From Nocardioides litoris (GTDB lineage: Bacteria > Actinomycetota > Actinomycetes > Propionibacteriales > Nocardioidaceae), in NCBI RefSeq assembly GCF_006346315.1, contig NZ_VDMR01000001.1:744001-808000 (forward strand): DNA of 64,000 nucleotides, written 5' to 3'. Below the pieces are notes generated by a model, which was given only the letters and a program-made list of their open reading frames with translations, did no database searches and was not told the DNA's origin. A program made the position numbers and the translations under genes. Position 1 is the first letter of the stretch. Every line of letters starts with the position of its first letter. This document shows positions 25,673 to 33,881 of this stretch, piece after piece.

Positions 25673-27013
25673 TCAGCCCAGGGCCGAGACCAGCGCCGCG
25701 AGCGCCCGGTCGAGCTCGGCGTCGGTGACCCCGCCGAAGCCCACGACGAGCCCGGTCAGCCCCGCCGACCGGCTGTAGTCGGCCAGCAGCGGCACGTCGA
25801 ACCCGGCCCGCCGGGCCGCGGCCCGGGCGGCCCGCGCGCGCTCGTCGTCGAGCAGCCAGGTCGAGTACATGCCCGCGCTCGGGCCCGCCGCGGTCGCGTG
25901 CGGTGACAGGGCCGCGGCCACGCGCGGCGCGCGGTCGGCGTACACCCGGCGCGCGGAGCGGACCACCTTGTCGACGTACCCGTCGCGGAGCAGGGCGAGG
26001 AACGCCCGCTGCACCGGCCAGGCCGCGGCGTCGTGGCGCACCGCGCGGTCGCGGTGGACCGCGTCGAGCAGCGCGGGTGGCGGCACCAGCCAGCCCAGCC
26101 GCAGGCTCGGGGCCACCGACTTCGAGGCGGTGCCGAGGTAGGCGACCCGGGTGCGGTCGAGCGCGGCCAGCGCCGGCACGGGCGCGACGTCCCAGCGGAA
26201 CTCGCTGTCGTAGTCGTCCTCCACCACCACGCACCCCGACCGCCCGGCGGCGTCGAGCAGCGCGAGCCGCTCGGGTGCGGTCATCACGCGGCCGAGCGGG
26301 TGCTGGTGCGCCGGCGTGACGTACGCCGCCGCGAGCCCGGCCAGGTCGTCGCCGGACGGCGGGGTGGCGGCCGGCAGGTCGACCACCGCCCGGCCGGTGC
26401 CGTGCACGGTGGCGACGGCGGCCCGGTAGCCCGGGTCCTCCACGCCGACCGGGCCCGGCCGCAGGTGGGGGAGCAGCTGGCGCAGGCCGTCGGTCGTGCC
26501 GGTGGTGACCACGACCTCGTCGGGCCCGACCTCGACGCCGCGCTGGCGCGTGAGCCGCTCGGCCAGCACGACCCGGAGCTCCGGGAGGCCGCGGGGGTCG
26601 TCGTACCCGCGCGGGGGGACGGCGGCCGAGACCTCGCGCCAGGCGCGCCGCCAGCCGGCCCGGTGGCGCGGGTCGACGAACGGGGTGCCGGTGTCGAGGC
26701 GCACGAGCGGCGGCCCGTCGTCGGGCGCCGCGGCAGGAGCGCCGCGACGGGGCGCGGCCGGGAGCGCCGGCGAGGCGACGTAGGTGCCGGAGCCGTGCCG
26801 CGCGACCAGCCACCCCTCGGCCAGCAGCTGGTCGTAGGCCTGCTCGACCACGGCGCGCGAGACGCCGAGGTCGGCGGCCAGGGCGCGCGAGCTCGGCACC
26901 CGGTCGCCCAGGTGCAGGGTGCCCCCGCTGACCAGCCGCCGCACGCCGCCGGCGAGCTGGGCGTGCAGCGGCTCGGGGGCGGTGCGGTCGAGGGCGAGGG
27001 GGAGCGCGGTCAC
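25673..27013 (-). CDS. MocR-family PLP-dependent transcriptional regulator
   Basis: 446 residues from the GTG at 27013 (AGGA upstream); the longer open frame crosses the divergent promoter and is rejected. N-terminal GntR winged helix (residues 10-80: LHAQLAGGVRRLVSGG, LGDRVPSSRALAADLGVS, YDQLLAEGWLVARHGSGTYV), then an aminotransferase class-I-like domain with VTTGTTDGLRQLL, VVEDDYDSEFRWD and the PLP lysine in YLGTASKSVAPSLRLGW. MocR proteins sense PLP or an amino compound and control divergent genes. The divergent neighbour encodes a pyridoxamine-phosphate-oxidase-like flavoprotein, and an inverted repeat lies between them, so local regulation of that gene, perhaps tied to vitamin B6, is likely. 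Confidence 0.92.
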   Translation of the reverse strand: MTALPLALDRTAPEPLHAQLAGGVRRLVSGGTLHLGDRVPSSRALAADLGVSRAVVEQAYDQLLAEGWLVARHGSGTYVASPALPAAPRRGAPAAAPDDGPPLVRLDTGTPFVDPRHRAGWRRAWREVSAAVPPRGYDDPRGLPELRVVLAERLTRQRGVEVGPDEVVVTTGTTDGLRQLLPHLRPGPVGVEDPGYRAAVATVHGTGRAVVDLPAATPPSGDDLAGLAAAYVTPAHQHPLGRVMTAPERLALLDAAGRSGCVVVEDDYDSEFRWDVAPVPALAALDRTRVAYLGTASKSVAPSLRLGWLVPPPALLDAVHRDRAVRHDAAAWPVQRAFLALLRDGYVDKVVRSARRVYADRAPRVAAALSPHATAAGPSAGMYSTWLLDDERARAARAAARRAGFDVPLLADYSRSAGLTGLVVGFGGVTDAELDRALAALVSALG

Positions 27014-27037
27014 GGAGTGTCCTGTCCGACTGGGGGA

Positions 27038-27065
27038 GAAGTGGCCCGGGTGCGCAGGCCACTTC
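27038..27065. promoter_or_regulatory. Probable MocR operator: 9-bp inverted repeat GAAGTGGCC / GGCCACTTC
   Basis: GAAGTGGCC (27038-27046) and GGCCACTTC (27057-27065) are exact reverse complements, centre spacing 19 bp, in the 70-base gap between the divergent MocR and split-barrel genes. The AAGTGG core recalls described MocR/PdxR sites. The right arm lies just upstream of the -10 of the plus-strand gene. Confidence 0.6.
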
Positions 27066-27070
27066 CGGGC

Positions 27071-27076
27071 CAGGCT
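27071..27076 (+). promoter_or_regulatory. -10-like hexamer CAGGCT before the split-barrel gene
   Basis: CAGGCT is followed by 7 bases and the ATG at 27084. It matches the recurring leaderless geometry of the window, with C instead of T at the first position. Confidence 0.45.
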
Positions 27077-27083
27077 AGTCGCC

Positions 27084-27803
27084 ATGAGCACGTGCCAGCC
27101 CCTGTCCCCGACCGAGCGCACCACCGTCCGCCGTGGCCGCGTCCGTGCCCGCAGCGACCGGGCCGACCTGCACGCCCTGCTCGACGACGCGCTCGTCGCC
27201 CACCTCGGCGTCGTGGTCGAGGACCACCCCGTCGTGCTGCCGGTCGCGTTCGCCGTCGACCTCGACGGGCCCGACGACGGCGGCACGCTGTACGTCCACG
27301 GCTCCGTCGCCGCCCGCTGGCTGGTCCGCGCGGCCAGCCGCACCGTGTGCGTCACGGTGACCGAGCTCGACGGCCTCGTGCTGGCGCGCTCCGGGTTCCA
27401 CCACTCGGTCAACTACCGCTCGGCGGTCGTCATCGGCGAGGCCCGCACGGTCACCGACCCCGACGAGCTCGCGCGCGCCCTCGACCTCACCGTCGACCAC
27501 GTCGTCCCCGGCCGCTCGGCCACGCTGCGCCGGCCGACCCGCAAGGAGGTCGCGGCCACCTCGGTGCTGGCCGTGCCGCTGCGCGAGGCGTCGGTGAAGA
27601 TCCGCACCGGTGACCCCGTCGACGAGCCCGACGACGTGGCCACCGGCACCTGGGCCGGGGTCGTCCCGCTGGCCCGGGTGGCCGGGTCGCCCGTCACCGC
27701 GGCCGACGCCGCGGGCGACGCCCCGCCCGACGTCGTGTGCCGGGCGGTGGGGCTGGGCGCACCGGGCGCACCGGGCGCACCGGGTGCGCCGGCGGGCCCG
27801 TAG
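27084..27803 (+). CDS. Pyridoxamine 5'-phosphate oxidase-like FMN-binding split-barrel protein
   Basis: 239 residues from the ATG at 27084. Starts with a basic segment (RRGRVRARSDRADLHALLDD), then the split-barrel core: AHLGVVVEDHPVVLPVAFAV, GTLYVHGSVAARWLVRA, VCVTVTELDGLVLARSGFHH and SVNYRSAVVIGEARTV. Proteins of this class bind FMN, F420 or haem; the family includes many uncharacterised actinobacterial oxidoreductases. The C-terminus carries four GAP repeats (LGAPGAPGAPGAPAGP). It is divergent from a MocR regulator that probably controls it. The exact substrate cannot be read from sequence. Confidence 0.88.
   Translation: MSTCQPLSPTERTTVRRGRVRARSDRADLHALLDDALVAHLGVVVEDHPVVLPVAFAVDLDGPDDGGTLYVHGSVAARWLVRAASRTVCVTVTELDGLVLARSGFHHSVNYRSAVVIGEARTVTDPDELARALDLTVDHVVPGRSATLRRPTRKEVAATSVLAVPLREASVKIRTGDPVDEPDDVATGTWAGVVPLARVAGSPVTAADAAGDAPPDVVCRAVGLGAPGAPGAPGAPAGP
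27756..27791 (+). repeat. Four 9-bp tandem units encoding GAP repeats
   Basis: Units GGCGCACCG at 27756, 27765 and 27774, and the variant GGTGCGCCG at 27783, encode the Gly-Ala-Pro tail of the split-barrel protein. A slippage-prone minisatellite. Confidence 0.85.
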
Positions 27804-27806
27804 GCT
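27801..27806 (+). promoter_or_regulatory. -10 hexamer TAGGCT fused to a stop codon
   Basis: The TAG stop of the split-barrel gene (27801-27803) forms the first half of TAGGCT, which is followed by 7 bases and the GTG at 27814. Confidence 0.6.
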
Positions 27807-27813
27807 CCCGGCC

Positions 27814-28020
27814 GTGTCCGCCGGTGCTGTCGTCCTGACCTCGGTGCTGGTGCTGCACCTCCTGGCCATCGTCGTGCTGATGGTGCTCGTCGTCCTGGAG
27901 CGGCTGCGGGTGCCGCGGGGCGCGGTGTGGATCGCGCTGCTGCTCCTCGTGCCGGTGCTCGGCCCGCTCATGGTGCTCCTCGCCGGACGGGACCGCGGCG
28001 CGGCCGACGGCCCTGAGTAG
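27814..28020 (+). CDS. Small two-segment membrane protein
   Basis: 68 residues from the GTG at 27814, 7 bases after a -10 hexamer. Two hydrophobic helices (VLTSVLVLHLLAIVVLMVLV and IALLLLVPVLGPLMVLLA) joined by a basic loop ERLRVPRGAV and followed by a short polar tail. The second helix with its PVLGP motif resembles the N-terminal membrane domain of phospholipase-D-like proteins (PLDc_N). Function unknown. It ends at a TAG that doubles as the start of the ndk promoter. Confidence 0.75.
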   Translation: MSAGAVVLTSVLVLHLLAIVVLMVLVVLERLRVPRGAVWIALLLLVPVLGPLMVLLAGRDRGAADGPE

Positions 28021-28023
28021 GGT
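28018..28023 (+). promoter_or_regulatory. -10 hexamer TAGGGT of ndk fused to a stop codon
   Basis: The TAG stop of the small membrane protein (28018-28020) begins TAGGGT; 7 bases later is the ndk ATG at 28031. No ribosome-binding site is present, in line with a leaderless transcript. Confidence 0.6.
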
Positions 28024-28030
28024 GCGCGCC

Positions 28031-28441
28031 ATGACGCAGCGCACCCTCGTCCTCCTCAAGCCCGACACCGTCCGCCGCGGGCTGGTGGGCGCGGTGCTGG
28101 GCCGGTTCGAGGCCAAGGGCCTGACCATCGTGGCGATGGAGCACCGCCTCATCGACGGCGAGATGGCCGACCAGCACTACGCCGAGCACGTCGAGCGCGA
28201 CTTCTACCCGCCGCTGCGCGCCTTCGCCACCAGCGGCCCGCTGGTGGCACTCGTGCTCGAGGGCGACGAGGCCATCGACGTCGTGCGCGCGCTCAACGGC
28301 GCCACCGACGGCCGCAAGGCCGCCCCCGGCACCATCCGGGGCGACTACTCGCTGTCCAACCGCGAGAACCTCGTGCACGCCTCCGACTCCGAGGAGTCCG
28401 CCGCGCGCGAGATCGCGCTCTGGTTCCCCGGGCTCGTCTGA
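28031..28441 (+). CDS. ndk: Nucleoside diphosphate kinase
   Basis: 136 residues from the ATG at 28031. The family signatures are TLVLLKPDTVRRGLVG at the N-terminus and RGDYSLSNRENLVHASDS at the C-terminus, with the phosphate-accepting His in the latter. It transfers gamma phosphate from ATP to other nucleoside diphosphates through the phosphohistidine, balancing NTP and dNTP pools in the cytoplasm. Position between folC and the mre operon is typical for actinobacteria. Confidence 0.97.
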   Translation: MTQRTLVLLKPDTVRRGLVGAVLGRFEAKGLTIVAMEHRLIDGEMADQHYAEHVERDFYPPLRAFATSGPLVALVLEGDEAIDVVRALNGATDGRKAAPGTIRGDYSLSNRENLVHASDSEESAAREIALWFPGLV

Positions 28442-28480
28442 CCGACCCCGCGATGGCCGTTTCCCGCTCCGCGGGGCGGG

Positions 28481-28486
28481 CACGCT
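28481..28486 (+). promoter_or_regulatory. -10-like hexamer CACGCT before the ESX-substrate operon
   Basis: CACGCT, 7 bases, then the ATG at 28494. Same geometry as other predicted leaderless starts but with a C at position 1. Confidence 0.4.
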
Positions 28487-28493
28487 GGCCCCC

Positions 28494-29009
28494 ATGGCTG
28501 GACCGGACCACCTGTTCGCCGAGCTGCACCGGCGCCACCCCGACGTCGACCTCGTGCTGCTCCCGCCCGAGCCCCCGCGCACCGACCCCGACGAGGCAGC
28601 CACCGACGCCGACCTCGCCGACGCCCGCTGGCGCACCGCCTCCGCGCTGCGCGGACTGTGGACCTGGCTCGCCCCCGACAGCCCCGTCGAGGCCGAGGTG
28701 CGGTGGTCCTACGCCGCCGACGACGGCTGGGTGCGCCCGCTCGCCCGGGTCGTGGAGAAGCGCCCCGACGGGGGATCGCTCCTGCTGCGGCTGGCCGACG
28801 AGCTCGACAGCGACGGCTGGGACGTCGCCCGCCCGGACGGCGGGCTGCCGCGGGTCGTCGCCGTCCTCGACGGGCTGCGGCTGGTCGGGTCGTGGGCCGA
28901 GCCGAGCGGTGCGTTGGTGCTGCAGGTCGAGGGCGACCCCTCCTTCGTGGGTCGTGACCGGGCTGCGGCGCTCGTCCGGCCCGCCGGGCGCGACGGTGAG
29001 GAGGGCTGA
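28494..29009 (+). CDS. Hypothetical acidic protein, first gene of an ESX-substrate operon
   Basis: 171 residues, no signal peptide or membrane segment. Notable stretches are LFAELHRRHPDVDLVLLPPE at the N-terminus, WRTASALRGLWTWLAPDSP, and a beta-rich C-terminal half (SLLLRLADELDSDGWDVARP, GALVLQVEGDPSFVGRDRA). Its stop overlaps the start of an EspC-like gene by one base (TGATG), so it is translationally coupled to a probable ESX substrate; a chaperone role similar to EspG-type proteins is a guess from context only. I recognise no family. Confidence 0.7.
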   Translation: MAGPDHLFAELHRRHPDVDLVLLPPEPPRTDPDEAATDADLADARWRTASALRGLWTWLAPDSPVEAEVRWSYAADDGWVRPLARVVEKRPDGGSLLLRLADELDSDGWDVARPDGGLPRVVAVLDGLRLVGSWAEPSGALVLQVEGDPSFVGRDRAAALVRPAGRDGEEG

Positions 29010-29308
29010 TGGAGGTCGTCCCGGTCTCGGTCGGCCGCGCCGCGCAGGCGTGGGACGAGCAGCACCTCGACCTCGCGGCCGCGGCCGGCCAGGTCGGCAG
29101 TGCGGGCAGCAGCGGGTTCACCACCGCCGTCGCCGGCACGGCGTCACGCTTCCTCACGACCTGGCAGCGCCACGTGGAGCGGGTGGCCACCACCTGCGAG
29201 GACCGCGCCGACGGGCTGCGCCGCACGATGCAGACCTACGTCGACGCCGAGGGCACCACGACTGCCGACATCGACGCGCTGCGCCCGTACCTGGTCGAGG
29301 AGCGCTGA
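29009..29308 (+). CDS. EspC/WXG100-like ESX substrate
   Basis: 99 residues, all predicted helix: RAAQAWDEQHLDLAAAAGQV, then GFTTAVAGTASRFLTTWQRH, VERVATTCEDRADGLRRTMQ and TYVDAEGT. The pattern of F-x3-W in the second helix and the terminal Y-V-D-A-E, a Y-x-x-x-D/E secretion signal, fits EspC-like members of the ESX substrate superfamily. Located 3 bases before a large WXG-hydrolase gene, so it is the likely export partner of that protein. Confidence 0.78.
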   Translation: MEVVPVSVGRAAQAWDEQHLDLAAAAGQVGSAGSSGFTTAVAGTASRFLTTWQRHVERVATTCEDRADGLRRTMQTYVDAEGTTTADIDALRPYLVEER

Positions 29309-29311
29309 GCC

Positions 29312-31078
29312 GTGGCCGTGACGCTGCCGAGCCGCCCGCGCGCCGTACCCGCGCTGGTCTGCGACCCGGGCGCCGTCCAGGACACCGCCACCCGGCTGCT
29401 CGCCGCCTCGGCCCAGGTCGACGACCTCGGTGACTTCGCCGGCGGGCGGGCCCGCGTCGGTGACTGGGCCGGACCCGCCTCGGAGGCCTACCACGCCGAG
29501 GTCGCGCCGACGGGCGAGCAGGCCGACGCCATGTCGCTGGCCCTGCGCGCGGTGGCCCGGCGGGTCGACGACCACGCCGACGCCCTGACCGCGCTCCTGA
29601 CCCGGCGCGGCGACCTCGACGACCGGCGCCAGCACCTGGCCCAGCAGGTCGCGTGGTGCGAGCGCGAGGCGGCCAAGCCGCTCACCCCCGCCCAGCAGGA
29701 CGAGCTGCAGGAGGACTGCCGACGGGTGCAGGGGGCGGTCGACGTCCACGGCACCGACGTCGCCACGTGGGTCACCGACCTCGAGACCGAGGAGCGGGAG
29801 ATGAAGGAGGCCTTCACCCGCGTCCTCGACCTCGACGCCGTCGACCGCCTCTACGGCGGGGTCGAGGACCCGGCCGACGCCGCGCTCGACCGCAAGCCGG
29901 GCGCTGGCGCCTCGCCGGCGGAGGTCAACGCCTGGTGGGAATCGCTCTCGCCCGAGGAGCAGCAGGCCGTCATGGCCGCCGCGCCCGGCGCGATCGGCAA
30001 CCTCGACGGCATCCCGGCCGGCGCCCGCCACGAGGCCAACAGCATCGCCCTCGAGCGCGACCTGGCCGACTGGCGCCACGCCGAGGAGGCGGGCGTGATC
30101 ACCGACGACGAGCGCGACTGGCTGGCCAACGCCGAGGCCGCCCAGCGGGCGATCGAGGAGATCGAGGGCCGGGTCGACCCGGTGACCGGCGACCCGATCC
30201 AGGCCCAGCTCTACCTCTACGACCCGGCCGCCTTCGACGGCGACGGCGCCGTGGCCGTCTCGGCGGGCGACCTCGACACCGCCGACAACGTGGCCGTGGT
30301 GACGCCCGGCCTCGGCACCGACGGGCAGAGCGCGCCGTACCAGGCCGACCGGGCGGCCACGCTGTACGAGTCCAGCCGCTACCTGGGGCCCGACGAGACC
30401 AACGCGACGCTTTTCTGGATCGGGTACGACGCCCCGGACAACGTGCCCTGGGAGATGGAGGGCTTCGACGCCGCCGGCGTGGCCACCGAGGGCGCCGCCG
30501 AGGCCGGCGGCGCGCGGCTGGCCGACACCGTCGACGGGCTGCGGGCCAGCCGCGACGGCGACCCGGCCCACCTGACCGCCATCGGCCACTCCTACGGCTC
30601 GACGACCACCGGCCTCGCGGCCCAGCAGCACGGCCTCGACGTCGACGACGTCGTCTTCGTGGGCAGCCCCGGGGTCGGCGGCGACACCGACCACGCCTCC
30701 GACCTCGGCATCGACCCCGACCACGTCTGGGCCGGCGCCAACAGCCGCGACACCGTCACCTGGCTCGGCAACCACGGGTGGGTGCACGGCGAGACCCTCG
30801 CCGGGGCCGGGCTCGGCGACGACCCGACCGAGGACGACTTCGGCGCCCAGCGGTTCCAGGCCGAGGACCCCTCCCGCGGCGACGGGCGCAGCTTCGACCA
30901 GCACTCGCTGTACTTCGAGCACGGCACCGAGTCGCTGGCCAACATCAGCGAGGTCGTCAACGGCGACTACGGCGACGTCACCCACGCCGACCACCGCCAC
31001 GACCCCTTCCTCGGCGACCCCGAGGACCCCGAGGATGACGCCGACGTGCAGACCCCCCGCACCCAGCCCGTCGGCTGA
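29312..31078 (+). CDS. WXG-like N-terminal domain fused to a DUF1023 alpha/beta-hydrolase
   Basis: 588 residues, GTG start 3 bases after the previous stop (a second GTG two codons on is possible). Residues 1-200 are long helices; the turn WAGPASEAYHAEV is a WXG motif, so this part resembles ESX substrate domains. A linker with ADAALDRKPGAGASPAEVNA and WWESLSPEEQQAVMAAAPGA leads to the DUF1023 hydrolase (about 290-540): NVAVVTPGLGTDGQSAPYQA, TLFWIGYDAPDN, nucleophile GHSYGSTTTGLAAQ, VFVGSPGVGG, and His in DQHSLYFEHGTES. DUF1023 proteins are esterase-like and common next to WXG proteins in actinobacteria. I infer a secreted hydrolase effector or wall enzyme exported by the ESX-like machine encoded 15 kb upstream. 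No immunity gene is obvious. Confidence 0.85.
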   Translation: MAVTLPSRPRAVPALVCDPGAVQDTATRLLAASAQVDDLGDFAGGRARVGDWAGPASEAYHAEVAPTGEQADAMSLALRAVARRVDDHADALTALLTRRGDLDDRRQHLAQQVAWCEREAAKPLTPAQQDELQEDCRRVQGAVDVHGTDVATWVTDLETEEREMKEAFTRVLDLDAVDRLYGGVEDPADAALDRKPGAGASPAEVNAWWESLSPEEQQAVMAAAPGAIGNLDGIPAGARHEANSIALERDLADWRHAEEAGVITDDERDWLANAEAAQRAIEEIEGRVDPVTGDPIQAQLYLYDPAAFDGDGAVAVSAGDLDTADNVAVVTPGLGTDGQSAPYQADRAATLYESSRYLGPDETNATLFWIGYDAPDNVPWEMEGFDAAGVATEGAAEAGGARLADTVDGLRASRDGDPAHLTAIGHSYGSTTTGLAAQQHGLDVDDVVFVGSPGVGGDTDHASDLGIDPDHVWAGANSRDTVTWLGNHGWVHGETLAGAGLGDDPTEDDFGAQRFQAEDPSRGDGRSFDQHSLYFEHGTESLANISEVVNGDYGDVTHADHRHDPFLGDPEDPEDDADVQTPRTQPVG

Positions 31079-31298
31079 GGCTGTCCCTTCGACTGGCCGG
31101 CCCGGTCGGCGTACGCCCGGGGGCACCTGGCCGGGCCCACCCGGTGCAGGCCCGGCCGGCCCTGCACGCGACACGCCCCACCGGCATCCCCCGTCACACG
31201 AGTCCCACTGCTTACGCTCGCTTCCGGGTAGGGCGTCACCGTGCGCGCGCACCTGCCTCCTTCCCCTGGATCGCGCACGGGGCAGTGGGGCGCGCGCA
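31079..31298 (+). promoter_or_regulatory. Upstream region of the mreB operon
   Basis: 220 bases without a gene. It contains a -10-like TACGCT at 31214-31219 and a GC-rich leader of about 75 bases before mreB. No clear Shine-Dalgarno sequence precedes the mreB ATG. I see no other element. Confidence 0.35.
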
Positions 31299-32345
31299 AT
31301 GGCCAGCAGTTTCATCGGCCGCGACATGGCGGTCGATCTCGGCACCGCCAACACGCTGGTCTACGTCCGGCGCAAGGGCGTCGTGCTCGACGAGCCCAGC
31401 GTCGTGGCCCTCAACGACACCACCGGCGAGGTGCTGGCCGTCGGCCACGACGCCAAGCGCATGGTCGGGCGCACCCCCGACAACATCACCGCCCTGCGGC
31501 CGCTCAAGGACGGCGTCATCGCCGACTTCGAGGCGACGGAGCAGATGCTGCGGTGGTTCATCCAGCGCGTGCACCGCCGTCGCTACCTGGCCAAGCCGCG
31601 CATGGTCATCTGCGTGCCCTCGGGCATCACCGCGGTCGAGCAGCGGGCCGTCAAGGAGGCGGGCTACCAGGCCGGCGCCCGACGGGTCTACATCGTCGAG
31701 GAGCCGATGGCCGCCGCGATCGGTGCCGGCCTGCCCGTGCACCAGCCCACCGGCAACATGGTCGTGGACGTCGGCGGCGGCACCACGGAGGTCGCGGTCA
31801 TCTCCCTCGGCGGCGTCGTGACCAGCCTCAGCATCCGCACGGCCGGCGACGACCTCGACCAGGCCATCGTGACCTGGATGAAGAAGGAGCACTCCCTGAT
31901 GCTGGGGGAGCGCACCGCCGAGGAGGTCAAGATGACCCTCGGCTCCGCCTTCCCCGCCACCGACGAGCCCACCGCCGAGGTCCGCGGCCGCGACCTGGTC
32001 AGCGGGCTGCCGCGCACCGTCGAGGTGAGCGCCCGCGAGGTGCGCCAGGCCCTCGAGGAGCCGCTGCACGCCATCGTCGACGCCGTCCGCGTCACCCTCG
32101 ACCAGACCCCGCCCGAGCTGGCCGGCGACATCATGGACCGCGGCATCGTGCTCACCGGCGGCGGCGCGCTGCTGCGCGGGCTCGACGACCGCATCCGCCA
32201 CGAGACCGGCATGCCGGTCCACGTGGCCGAGGACCCGCTGCTCTCGGTGGCGCGCGGCGCCGGGCGCTGCGTGGAGGAGTTCGAGGCCCTGCAGGCCGTG
32301 CTCGTCGCCGACCAGCGCCGGTCCCCGGTCGCGGCGGCGCGGTGA
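31299..32345 (+). CDS. mreB: Rod shape-determining protein MreB
   Basis: 348 residues from the ATG at 31299; actin-like phosphate-1 loop DMAVDLGTANTLVYVRR at the N-terminus, phosphate-2 motif VVDVGGGTTEVAVISLGG and adenosine motif GIVLTGGGALLRGLDDRI. It polymerises at the membrane and directs lateral wall synthesis with MreC, MreD, PBP2 and RodA, all encoded downstream. Presence of a full elongasome implies a rod-shaped ancestor or sporulation-like role; in actinobacteria with polar growth MreB is often restricted. First gene of the operon. Confidence 0.97.
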   Translation: MASSFIGRDMAVDLGTANTLVYVRRKGVVLDEPSVVALNDTTGEVLAVGHDAKRMVGRTPDNITALRPLKDGVIADFEATEQMLRWFIQRVHRRRYLAKPRMVICVPSGITAVEQRAVKEAGYQAGARRVYIVEEPMAAAIGAGLPVHQPTGNMVVDVGGGTTEVAVISLGGVVTSLSIRTAGDDLDQAIVTWMKKEHSLMLGERTAEEVKMTLGSAFPATDEPTAEVRGRDLVSGLPRTVEVSAREVRQALEEPLHAIVDAVRVTLDQTPPELAGDIMDRGIVLTGGGALLRGLDDRIRHETGMPVHVAEDPLLSVARGAGRCVEEFEALQAVLVADQRRSPVAAAR

Positions 32346-32355
32346 GGGACGTGAC

Positions 32356-33297
32356 GTGACCCGACGCCCCCACCTCCGCCTCACCAGCCGTGCCTACGGC
32401 CGGGCCCCCCGTGAGACCGAGGCCGGTCGCCCGGCCCGCGCGCTCGTCGTGGCCCTGCTGCTGGCCTGCGCGAGCCTGATGGTCCTCGACAGCAGCGGCG
32501 GCGGTTCCGCGCTCGACCCGGCCCGCCGGGCCGTCGGGGAGGTCGTGGGCCCCGCCCAGCGGGCCGCCGACGGCGTGGTGCGACCGGTGACCGGGCTGGG
32601 GGAGCGGTTCGAGACCCAGGACCACCTGCGCGGCCGGCTCGCGGCCCTCGAGGCCGAGAACGCCGAGCTGCGCGAGCAGGTCCGCACGGCGCCGTACCGA
32701 CGGGAGAAGCTGGCCGAGCTCGAGGGCCTCACCTCCGCCGCGGTCGACCTCGGGCAGGCGCTGGTGCCGGCGCGGGTCGTCGGGGTCGGCGCCTCGCAGG
32801 GGTTCTCCAGCACCGTGACCATCGACGCCGGCTCGGAGTCGGGCATCACCCCCGACCTCACCGTCGTCAACAACGACGGGCTCGTCGGCCGGGTGTTGCG
32901 GGTGACCGCGACGACGGCCACCGTGCTGCTCGTCGTCGACCCCGACTCGACCGTGGGGGCGCGGATGGCCCGCAGCTCCGAGCTCGGCTTCCTCGAGGGC
33001 CGTGGCGAGCTCGGCGGCCAGGCCCGCCTCGACCTCGAGCTCGTCGACCAGACCGTGGTGCCGCGCCGCGGCGACGCCGTGCTCACCTGGGGCAGCCGCG
33101 AGGGCACCAGCCCGTACGTCGCCGGTGTGCCCGTGGGCGAGGTCGTCTCGGTCTACTCCAGCCTGCGTGAGACCTCCCAGCGCGCCGAGATCCAGCCCTA
33201 CGTCGACTTCAGCAGCCTCGACGTCGTCGGTGTCGTGGTGCCCTCGGGCACCCGCAGCGACCGCGCCGTCGTCGAGGCCGACGGGAGCCTGCGATGA
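32356..33297 (+). CDS. mreC: Rod shape-determining protein MreC
   Basis: 313 residues, GTG start 10 bases after mreB. A basic cytoplasmic N-terminus, one membrane helix (ARALVVALLLACASLMVLDS), a coiled coil around residues 90-115 (LRGRLAALEAENAELREQV), then the MreC beta-barrel domain with ARVVGVGASQGFSSTVTIDA, GLVGRVLRVTATTATVLLVV and RGDAVLTWGSREG. It is the periplasmic scaffold that activates PBP2. The stop overlaps mreD by ATGA. Confidence 0.95.
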   Translation: MTRRPHLRLTSRAYGRAPRETEAGRPARALVVALLLACASLMVLDSSGGGSALDPARRAVGEVVGPAQRAADGVVRPVTGLGERFETQDHLRGRLAALEAENAELREQVRTAPYRREKLAELEGLTSAAVDLGQALVPARVVGVGASQGFSSTVTIDAGSESGITPDLTVVNNDGLVGRVLRVTATTATVLLVVDPDSTVGARMARSSELGFLEGRGELGGQARLDLELVDQTVVPRRGDAVLTWGSREGTSPYVAGVPVGEVVSVYSSLRETSQRAEIQPYVDFSSLDVVGVVVPSGTRSDRAVVEADGSLR

Positions 33298-33881
33298 CCG
33301 ACCTGCACGCCCGCCCCGCCACCCGGCCCGCCCGGCCCGCCGCCCGCACCACCGCGGCCGGCACCGGCGACGCCGCCCGCTGGCTGCTCGCCGCCCTCGC
33401 CGTCGGCGTCGCGCTCGTCCTGCAGACCACGGTCGGCGCCGAGCTGGCCTGGCGCGGGGTCGGCCCCGACCTCGTCCTCCTCGTCGTGGTCGCCGGCGGG
33501 CTGGCCCGCGGTGCCCGCTTCGGCATCGTGCTCGGCTTCGTCGCCGGCCTGCTCGTCGACCTCGCCCCGCCCGCCGACCACGTCGCCGGGCGCTGGGCGC
33601 TGGCCCTGCTCGTCGTCGGGTACGTCGCCGGGCGGGTGCGCCAGGACGGGCCGGTCGGGGTCGCGGGGTCGCTGGCCACGGTCGCGGCGTGCTCGTTCCT
33701 GGGCACGTCGGTGTTCGCGCTGAGCGGGCTGGTGCTGGCCGACCGGGCCGGCGACGTACCGGGGCTGCTGACCGTGGTCGGCGTCGGGGTCGGCTGGGAC
33801 CTGCTGGCCGGCGTGCTCGTGCTGCCCGCGATGGCCTGGGCCTTCGCCCGTCTCGACCCGGAGGGCGCACCCACCCGATGA
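33294..33881 (+). CDS. mreD: Rod shape-determining protein MreD
   Basis: 195 residues, ATG overlapping the mreC stop and its own stop overlapping the PBP2 start. A variable 30-residue N-terminus precedes about five membrane segments ([75 protein letters not shown]). MreD is the integral membrane partner of MreC. Low sequence conservation is normal; assignment rests on topology and position. Confidence 0.92.
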   Translation: MTDLHARPATRPARPAARTTAAGTGDAARWLLAALAVGVALVLQTTVGAELAWRGVGPDLVLLVVVAGGLARGARFGIVLGFVAGLLVDLAPPADHVAGRWALALLVVGYVAGRVRQDGPVGVAGSLATVAACSFLGTSVFALSGLVLADRAGDVPGLLTVVGVGVGWDLLAGVLVLPAMAWAFARLDPEGAPTR

